From the NCBI GenBank assembly GCA_937874195.1, contig CALNBM010000078.1, positions 1 through 9,337 on the forward strand: 9,337 nt of DNA. Direction: 5' to 3'. The DNA comes from an uncultured Clostridia bacterium. Lineage in GTDB: Bacteria > Bacillota > Clostridia > Christensenellales > UBA1242. Made by a program: the position numbers and the translations under genes. Below, one piece after another: positions 4,082 to 9,337 of the stretch. The first letter of the stretch is position 1, and each line of letters opens with the position of its first letter. A model generated the notes under the pieces. That model was not told the origin of the DNA and searched no databases. It saw nothing but the letters and a program-made list of their open reading frames with translations.

Positions 4082-5272
4082 TTAACTACCTCCATTTATT
4101 AGTTTTCTATATGGTGAGGATGTTCTATCGGGTAGTGCTGTAATTAAATTTGCACGTTGACTTCCATATATTATGATACCTGCCCCACTTGTGGATGTTT
4201 TAGTGTTTGCATTCTGTGTCAATGAGTTACTATCTGTTGGATAAACAGCTGCATTGTAAATTATAGTAGATAAAGAATAACAGGTATTTAAGAAATAATT
4301 CCCAATACTTGTCACACTGCTTGGAATTGTTAGAGATTGATTGAATGAGCGGCAGTTTTGCAAGAAATAATTCCCAATACTTGTCACACTGCTTGCTATA
4401 GTTAGAGGTTGATTGAATGAGTAACAGTCAGACAAGAAATAAGTCCCTATGCTTGTCACACTGCTTGGTATAGTTAGAGGTTGATTGAATGAGCTGCAGT
4501 TATACAAGAAAGTACTCTCAATACTTGTCACACTGCTTGGTATAGTTAGAGGTTGATTGAATGAGCTGCAGGCATTCAAGAAATTATTACCTATACTTGT
4601 CACACTGCTTGGTATGGTCAAAGGTTGATTAAATGCGTAGCAGTAGTTTAAAAAATTATCTCCGATACTTGTACTTGAATAATTAGCTATGAGTACATTT
4701 AGCACTTGATAAGAATAAATAGTATTCCATAGAGTTGTATTTAATGAAAACGTGGGTAAAGTAGTGCTATCTGTTTCAATAAACTTATAGTTTGTTCCTA
4801 TTGTTCCTTCGCTACCATCTTTTGTAATGTTGGTATAAGCAAGAGTTAAAATACCAGTAACAGTTGTACCATAATGTGCGTGCAAGCCTTTATAAGTTAA
4901 AGTTTGTTCATCACTTTCTAATGTGATTATAAAGTTTTTTAGAGAACTTGTCGAACTCGAAACATCAAAAGCCACACTTACATTGTTGGTTCCATTGCCC
5001 GTTATCGTTGCTCTTCCCTCTAATCCTGATATAGTTATTGCATAAGCCGAAGAATAATTGTATACATTTTCATATTCGTGAGTATTATCTTTATAAGTCA
5101 GTGGAATTGTCGCCCCAGTGAACATTCCGCCTGCAGTGGGCGGAACCCCTCCACCACTTGGAATTTCTAATATTCTGGTGGCAAAATCAGTTGCCTTAAT
5201 AGCCTCTGTTGTGCCATCTTTTTCTCTTATTGCATTAGCAATTTCCGCAAATCTATCTTCTTGATAACTCAT
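4082..5272 (-). CDS. Tail fibre/receptor-binding protein with LRR_5 (BspA-like) repeats
   Basis: A 396-residue protein. Residues 1-37 (MSYQEDRFAEIANAIREKDG, then IKATDFATRILEI) match the short helical N-terminal module found on many phage tail and baseplate adhesins. About 40-195 is Ser/Thr-rich and beta-prone. Residues 207-330 hold five exact 24-residue repeats plus a partial sixth, with FL pairs at 207, 231, 255, 279, 303 and 327 and a Cys four residues after each Phe (FLNYC, FLNAC, FLYNC, FLSDC, FLQNC, FLNTC). These alternate with FNQPLTIPSSVTSIG. This is the BspA-type LRR_5 leucine-rich repeat. Residues 338-396 form a C-terminal cap. The ATG at 5272 is chosen because GGGGAGG (5282-5288) lies 9 bases upstream and it overlaps the previous stop (TAATG). 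A TTG at 5290 has no ribosome binding site. The position at the end of the tail module and the repeat type suggest host-surface recognition. Confidence 0.85.
   Translation of the reverse strand: MSYQEDRFAEIANAIREKDGTTEAIKATDFATRILEIPSGGGVPPTAGGMFTGATIPLTYKDNTHEYENVYNYSSAYAITISGLEGRATITGNGTNNVSVAFDVSSSTSSLKNFIITLESDEQTLTYKGLHAHYGTTVTGILTLAYTNITKDGSEGTIGTNYKFIETDSTTLPTFSLNTTLWNTIYSYQVLNVLIANYSSTSIGDNFLNYCYAFNQPLTIPSSVTSIGNNFLNACSSFNQPLTIPSSVTSIESTFLYNCSSFNQPLTIPSSVTSIGTYFLSDCYSFNQPLTIASSVTSIGNYFLQNCRSFNQSLTIPSSVTSIGNYFLNTCYSLSTIIYNAAVYPTDSNSLTQNANTKTSTSGAGIIIYGSQRANLITALPDRTSSPYRKLINGGS
4295..4654 (-). repeat. Five tandem 72-bp repeats encoding the LRR tract
   Basis: Five consecutive 72-bp units (24 codons each) share long near-identical stretches; for example cttgtcacactgcttg (+ strand) recurs in each of the first five copies seen from the left. 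A partial sixth unit precedes 4295. Differences cluster at the codons around the Cys and after SIG. The high DNA identity makes the tract prone to unit gain or loss by recombination or slippage. Confidence 0.9.
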
Positions 5273-6165
5273 TAATAACTTCCTCCCCAACTATCGTATA
5301 TTGCTGTTTGAATTGCAGTATTCATCTGTGCGGTTGTTACTTCACCTGCCTCCCCTTTTTCCGCCAATAAACCCCAATATGTTGTGTTAGTTGGTGTTTG
5401 GTTGGTGTTGCTTTGTTTGCAATAGTAAGTTGAGCCTAAATACAAAACCGTATCAATTGTTGTTGCGTTGTTTACATAAGCCGTTGCCGAACTCCACTCG
5501 CCTTTTGGAACATAACTTTTGCCCTGTATTCCTTGCGAGCCTGTATTGCCCTTTGGTAACCCTAAATTAAGTGTTGGATTGTCTGTTGTTCCTGTTATTG
5601 TTGCTGTTGCTGGTTGCCCTGTTTCTAGCGTTGTAGTGTTCCCTATTTGCAAGTTTGGTGTTAAGCCTGTGTCGCCCTTATCGCCTTTCTCCCCATTTGT
5701 AACCGTAAAAGTTGTGCTGGTGCTGTCATTAAAGGTTACGGTATAAGTGTCTACAAGTCCAGCCGAGCCTGTTTTCGCTATGCCAGTTATCCCTTTACCG
5801 TTCTTAACATTAAAGGTAGTGGTCGAACCACTCGTATAGGTTATTGTGTAAGTATCGGTTAACCCGCTTGTGCTTGTCTTTTCTACTTTTGATATCCCGT
5901 TTCCAGTTTCGCCTTTTAGGTTTTTAAACTTGAACTTTTTAGCAGTGCCTGTGCCAGTTATTTCCACCTGTGCTGTGCCAACATTATTTGCCTCAGTGTT
6001 ATCAACCCCACTATTCGCAAGACTGTCCGCTACTTTTGCTGAATAAGTCGCATTCTCAACAACCTTAGTAAAATCACTGGCATCGCTTATTTGCATCCCA
6101 TACTCATTACCAGTTCCACCATTAAATTCTTCAATTTCATGTTTCTGTGGTATCATTTTTGCCAT
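5272..6165 (-). CDS. Collagen-like tail fibre/baseplate protein with carbohydrate-binding-like module
   Basis: A 297-residue structural protein. Residues 86-160 contain two copies of a beta repeat (GNGISKVEKTSTSGLTDTYT at 88-107; GITGIAKTGSAGLVDTYTVT at 125-144), a type common in Bacillota phage tail fibres. Gly-X-Y stretches follow at 158-167 (GEKGDKGDTG) and 202-217, suggesting trimeric collagen-like shafts. Residues 218-267 (PKGEWSSATAY, YLGSTYYCKQ, YWGLLAEKG) resemble a CBM5/12-type chitin/carbohydrate-binding module. The C-terminus ends DSWGGSY, and its TAA overlaps the next gene's ATG. The start is ATG at 6165 with AAGGAG 10 bases upstream, 19 bases after the tail-hub gene's stop. Between hub and terminal fibre genes, it probably contributes to a baseplate appendage that contacts the cell surface. 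The exact role is inferred. Confidence 0.82.
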   Translation of the reverse strand: MAKMIPQKHEIEEFNGGTGNEYGMQISDASDFTKVVENATYSAKVADSLANSGVDNTEANNVGTAQVEITGTGTAKKFKFKNLKGETGNGISKVEKTSTSGLTDTYTITYTSGSTTTFNVKNGKGITGIAKTGSAGLVDTYTVTFNDSTSTTFTVTNGEKGDKGDTGLTPNLQIGNTTTLETGQPATATITGTTDNPTLNLGLPKGNTGSQGIQGKSYVPKGEWSSATAYVNNATTIDTVLYLGSTYYCKQSNTNQTPTNTTYWGLLAEKGEAGEVTTAQMNTAIQTAIYDSWGGSY

Positions 6166-6184
6166 ACTTAAAATACTCCTTAAA

Positions 6185-8227
6185 TTATATTTCTACCGCC
6201 TCAATGTTTAGCCAGTTTGAACCACCTGCTTCGTGTTCTACCTTGCTTATCTGCCATATTTTAGGGTCGTATGTTCCGTCAGTTTTTTGGAGCTGGATTA
6301 TGTCAAGTTCTTTAGGTGTTTGTCCTAAATTAATGTCGTATGCTAGATTTCCATTTTTATACTTCAAGCTGTCAGTTGCCATCCTAAATGAAACATTTTG
6401 TTTTCCAGTGAAATTCTCTAAGATATTGTTTGCATTGTATTCTGCTATAGGAATTTCATCTATTTTGGTATACTTTTGTATAAATTCATTTGATGGAATT
6501 TGATAATTTTTTGTAGAAAATTCATTACCGAAAATTAACTGACGTTTTTCAATTATATACTTGTTCCCATTTACAATTAATTGGACTCGAATAAGATACA
6601 ATCCTGGCACATCAGTACTAGGTGGAATAGTCGGAGACGGTAAAGGTATGTTAAAGGCATAGCATCTTGTTTTTATAGTTGAATTATTTAATAGCTCAAT
6701 AACTTCTATATTTGGAAACTCGTCAAATTCTGTAATGTCAAACTCATCTTTTGTTAATGCAAGTTGATGAATTTCAGGACTATATTGCCAATTCATAGTA
6801 GGATTATTATATTCAAAGGAACATATAGCTTTTTGCGTGCCTGCTGGATTATCCTCTGTATTAACTACAAAATCATTAAACGACACTTCATGTATAAATC
6901 TCAATCGTTGATCTTCATATTCATCCATTACCAATTGCATGTTTTGGATTGGTGAAGCTTGAACCTCATAATATCCGCCATAGTTTGGATTTGTGCCAGA
7001 CACTTTTAAAATAATATTGTCATCGACAATTGAGCCATATTCCTCTGACAGATTTTGTTCTATTACTGTAACTTTTTCTATCTTATTATTAGTCAGTCTA
7101 TCAATTTTTGGAGATCCATCTATTAATGTGTAAGGAATAATTATTGGGTTTTCGAATTTTTCCGCCTTAAGTTCATCAATCCTTTTTTGAGAGATTGCTA
7201 TAGCAACTCCATAATTATTGTTATAAATATAAAGCTGTGCTAAGTTGCAAAGTTTTTGAAATGCTTGCCAACGAGTCATCCAATCCCAAAAAAAGTATTT
7301 AATTTTAATGTCGTGTAAGTGTTGGATAGTCGTTTCATCAACAAACCAAAGATTTCCCCCACCAAACTGATATGTAAATTCAAACAATAATTCATAAGCA
7401 TCTTTATCAAAGCGTACATTAGCTCCGCTGGGTATCATGTTTTCGGTTTGCCATTTTATTAATGTGTCATTTAGTGAAACCTGAAACAAATTTGTTTGGT
7501 TTTCAGTCCATTTATTACTCGTGTATTTCCCAACTACGTTGTCTTGGAATTTAACCGAAACATCCATTTTATTATCAAGCAACCCTAATTCAATTAAGTC
7601 ATCGATTTCAGTATAGAAATCAAATATATCAAGCGCTCCCTCTTGTGAAATAATCCCATAAGCAGGCTTGCCTTTATCTTTTGTGTAAGTGTGCCCTGCT
7701 CTTAAGTGTTGAAGTCCAGTTTTGTGTGTAATATCAAGAGCAATTCGGTTTTCCACGCCAACTATCATTAATGGCATTTCCACTCCGTTTACTTCGTTAA
7801 TCTTGTTTACTTTTACCACATAAGTTGCTTGATAAGTCTCTTGCGAATACGTGAACTGGTAATCATCACTGGTAAAGGTTTGAGAGCCAATAGTCAAACT
7901 TAACGGCATGCTTCGAGCCACGTCATCAAAATAAAGTGTGAAGTGGTCAACGGGTTGTGAAAATGTTAGCGTTATTTCTGCATTTTTTCCACTGCCAATA
8001 GTGGATATTCCCTTATAGGTGTTTTGCATATAATTATAGTCGCCATCACTCCACTTGCTCACTCCCCAAATAAAAGGTTTGAGATTTCTGTTTTTCTTCT
8101 TCATAAGCACCATGTTGCTTGTACTCATATAGTCAAGAGTGGCACTAAAAGTTGCATTAGATATTTCGCCTGTTCCTTCTTTCACAACAATCTCAACACT
8201 GTATTCAGGGTATTTAATTATTGGCAT
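6185..8227 (-). CDS. Large baseplate/tail-hub (minor structural) protein
   Basis: A 680-residue protein downstream of the distal-tail-like gene, in the place of the Tal/tail-hub protein of siphophages of Gram-positive hosts. The N-terminal 160 residues are beta-rich (ITLTFSQPVDHFTLYFDDVA around 85-104). Residues 188-260 (AYGIISQEGALDIFD, IDDLIELGLLDNKMDVSVKF, FQVSLNDTLIKWQ) match a pattern I associate with baseplate hub proteins of Bacillota phages. The C-terminus (PKIWQISKVEHEAGGSNWLNI) is again beta. There is no peptidase or lysozyme motif, transmembrane segment or signal peptide. The start is ATG at 8227 with AAAGGAG 7 bases upstream. The gene lies 28 bases after the preceding stop. It probably forms the central tail tip and anchors the two fibre proteins encoded next. 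The structural role is fairly sure; the precise hub assignment is inferred. Confidence 0.82.
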   Translation of the reverse strand: MPIIKYPEYSVEIVVKEGTGEISNATFSATLDYMSTSNMVLMKKKNRNLKPFIWGVSKWSDGDYNYMQNTYKGISTIGSGKNAEITLTFSQPVDHFTLYFDDVARSMPLSLTIGSQTFTSDDYQFTYSQETYQATYVVKVNKINEVNGVEMPLMIVGVENRIALDITHKTGLQHLRAGHTYTKDKGKPAYGIISQEGALDIFDFYTEIDDLIELGLLDNKMDVSVKFQDNVVGKYTSNKWTENQTNLFQVSLNDTLIKWQTENMIPSGANVRFDKDAYELLFEFTYQFGGGNLWFVDETTIQHLHDIKIKYFFWDWMTRWQAFQKLCNLAQLYIYNNNYGVAIAISQKRIDELKAEKFENPIIIPYTLIDGSPKIDRLTNNKIEKVTVIEQNLSEEYGSIVDDNIILKVSGTNPNYGGYYEVQASPIQNMQLVMDEYEDQRLRFIHEVSFNDFVVNTEDNPAGTQKAICSFEYNNPTMNWQYSPEIHQLALTKDEFDITEFDEFPNIEVIELLNNSTIKTRCYAFNIPLPSPTIPPSTDVPGLYLIRVQLIVNGNKYIIEKRQLIFGNEFSTKNYQIPSNEFIQKYTKIDEIPIAEYNANNILENFTGKQNVSFRMATDSLKYKNGNLAYDINLGQTPKELDIIQLQKTDGTYDPKIWQISKVEHEAGGSNWLNIEAVEI

Positions 8228-8255
8228 AGCACCACTCCTTTATTTGATTTTTTTA

Positions 8256-9176
8256 TTATTCTACCTTAGTCCACTTGCCATAACAGATTGCATTATAGTT
8301 ATATGGATAGTTGTCGCCTGCATTTACTTTCGTATCCTCAATGTTCGGTTGCCCACTAGGAATTACCCAATACCAACCGTCGAATGTATAACCACTCAAA
8401 GTTGGACTAGGCAAAGCACCAATCGGATGATTATATGTAACTTCTTTGCTCTTTTCCCAATCTTCCCCAACCGCTTTTCCACTAGGTACATTGTAACTAA
8501 ATGATAGGTTGAAAGTAGTGTTTGTTTTCCAAATCACATATAGGTCTAGTGGGTGGGTTATTCGAATTATGAAATTCGGCATATAGCTTATTCCAGTTCC
8601 GTCGGCTTTCGTATTATAACTATCCACTAAATAACCAACTCGACTAAACTCATCTCCGCTCGGCATTTCAAAATATTCGCCATACATTCCCTCGCCATTT
8701 GGACTTTCAACAACAGCTCCGCCATTTGCATTAAAAGTTATCGGTATCAAACCTAAATCAGCGTTTGTGCCAATCAAATTAAAAGTTTCATCCAGCACTG
8801 CCAAAGTAGTTAGTTGGTTTTCTAGCGATTGTCCTTTTGTTTGAATTAGCAAGTTCGCCATTTCTTTTGGCTCAAAATACATTTTTGCCCTTAACTGAAC
8901 ATCATTAAGCAAGTCATAGCAAATCACATCAAATTCGTTTGTTGAACTGTTAACCAACTGCATTAGTGTGCGGTATTCCTCAATAGGCATATATTTGAAA
9001 CTAAAACTCAACTGCGGTGTCCTATATGTCTTATAGCCATTTAGATTGACAATTACACCATTTGTTCTAACAGGCTCTTCTTCATATGTTTTACGGTGTA
9101 TAAACGAATACTCCGAATAGTTCGTTATTGTTGTGCCATTGATTATGACTTTGTGTATATGATTTTCGTTTGCCAT
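8256..9176 (-). CDS. Distal-tail-like protein with two InlB-type repeats
   Basis: A 306-residue protein. Residues 1-135 resemble a Dit-like tail-ring domain (IHKVIINGTTITNYSEYSFI; LNGYKTYRTPQLSFSFKYMP; FDVICYDLLNDVQLRAKMYF), and the gene lies between the probable tape measure and the hub gene, the standard Dit position. Residues 145-217 and 222-303 look like two Listeria-Bacteroides (InlB B, Flg_new) beta-grasp repeats: ITFNANGGAVVES...VGYLVDSYNTKADGTG...LYVIWK, and FSYNVPSG...LSGYTFDGWYW...CYGKW. These are known as cell-surface adhesion modules. The ATG at 9176 overlaps the upstream stop (TAATG), with GAGGGGG upstream at a long spacing of about 13 bases, so translation is probably coupled. 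The Dit label rests mainly on order and fold-like pattern; the repeat assignment is stronger. Confidence 0.78.
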   Translation of the reverse strand: MANENHIHKVIINGTTITNYSEYSFIHRKTYEEEPVRTNGVIVNLNGYKTYRTPQLSFSFKYMPIEEYRTLMQLVNSSTNEFDVICYDLLNDVQLRAKMYFEPKEMANLLIQTKGQSLENQLTTLAVLDETFNLIGTNADLGLIPITFNANGGAVVESPNGEGMYGEYFEMPSGDEFSRVGYLVDSYNTKADGTGISYMPNFIIRITHPLDLYVIWKTNTTFNLSFSYNVPSGKAVGEDWEKSKEVTYNHPIGALPSPTLSGYTFDGWYWVIPSGQPNIEDTKVNAGDNYPYNYNAICYGKWTKVE

Positions 9177-9337
9177 TATTTCAATACAACCCCCTCTCTT
9201 GCTAAATTTCCCTTAATGTATGGAGTGAGTTTGTTTGAAACAACTTGTCCGTCCAATACAATGTTCGTGGAGGTCTTTTCTTTCATTTGGCTATAAATTG
9301 CTTTTGCTATGGTTATCAGTGGAGCAACTTCTTGCCC
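9176..9337 (-). CDS. C-terminal end of a tail protein, probably the tape measure
   Basis: Only the last 53 residues are in the window, beginning GQEVAPLITIAKAIYSQMKE and ending LAREGVVLK, with TAA at 9178-9176 overlapping the next ATG. The succession of an E-V-A-P-L segment, an amphipathic helix, a short strand (NIVLDGQVV) and a final KLTPYI...LARE helix resembles the C-termini of siphophage tape-measure proteins. The gene directly precedes the distal-tail-like gene, which is where the tape measure lies. The start and the long helical body are outside the window, so the assignment stays tentative. Confidence 0.6.
   Translation of the reverse strand, partial: GQEVAPLITIAKAIYSQMKEKTSTNIVLDGQVVSNKLTPYIKGNLAREGVVLK

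Noticed and set aside
4295..4654. CRISPR-like regular repeats
   Set aside because: The 72-bp units are in frame, have no distinct spacers and encode a recognisable LRR_5 protein repeat.
4082..5272. A diversity-generating retroelement target in the fibre gene
   Set aside because: No reverse transcriptase gene or template repeat is visible in the window, and the variation pattern is between tandem units. The rest of the genome was not available.
5273..5290. A six-residue extension of the LRR fibre from a TTG
   Set aside because: The TTG lies inside the GGGGAGG ribosome binding site, which is well spaced to the ATG at 5272.
5519..5746. Opposite-strand open frames over the tail genes, also at 3327-3551, 6147-6503, 8024-8504 and 9096-9296
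   Set aside because: They are shadows of well-supported minus-strand genes. They lack convincing ribosome binding sites and recognisable domains.
1..9337. An alternative genetic code with TGA as Trp, suggested by the absence of TGA stops
   Set aside because: All genes read through intact with TGG for Trp and no in-frame TGA. Twelve TAA/TAG stops in an AT-rich genome can occur by chance.

Overview
The window is part of a temperate siphophage-type genome. Its AT-rich base composition, strong AAGGAGG-type ribosome binding sites, gene order and LRR_5/InlB-type adhesion repeats suggest a low-GC Bacillota or related host, although no host gene is present to confirm this. The standard genetic code fits: all twelve visible stops are TAA or TAG, and no reading frame needs TGA as a sense codon.

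Layout. (1) Bases 1-1258 hold the lysogeny switch. A CI/LexA-type repressor on the + strand is divergent from a small Cro-like HTH protein and a second wing-type HTH (excisionase-like) early protein that leaves the window at base 1. Back-to-back promoters and repeated operator-like sites lie between 500 and 610. (2) Bases 1260-2426 encode a tyrosine integrase, one base behind the repressor stop, with an N-terminal four-cysteine zinc-ribbon-like motif. (3) Bases 2427-2850 contain no gene but hold what I read as a complete attP: a promoter, two 11-bp direct repeats, an 11-bp inverted repeat, a tRNA-Gln-like 3' end with CCA, an intrinsic terminator, two more copies of the 11-bp repeat, and a second terminator facing the other way. 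(4) Bases 2851-4080 (minus strand) hold four small genes: an acidic unknown with its own promoter, a probable ribbon-helix-helix protein, a DUF5758 protein and a small phage protein. (5) Bases 4082-9337 (minus strand) are a compact tail module read right to left: probable tape-measure C-terminus, distal-tail-like protein with InlB-like repeats, large baseplate/tail-hub protein, collagen-like/carbohydrate-binding fibre, and a fibre with a leucine-rich-repeat tract.

How it fits together. Read on the minus strand the order is tail, small accessory genes, attP, then (opposed) integrase and repressor, then divergent cro-like and early genes. That is the order of a circularised temperate phage. Phage genes flank the attachment core on both sides, so this looks like a free or excised circular genome, or a circularly permuted assembly, rather than an integrated prophage. 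On integration the phage would supply the 3' end of a host tRNA-Gln gene together with a terminator. The tail genes are tightly coupled (TAATG overlaps at 9176 and 5272, and a 1-base gap at 4081). No holin or endolysin is visible between the tail genes and attP.
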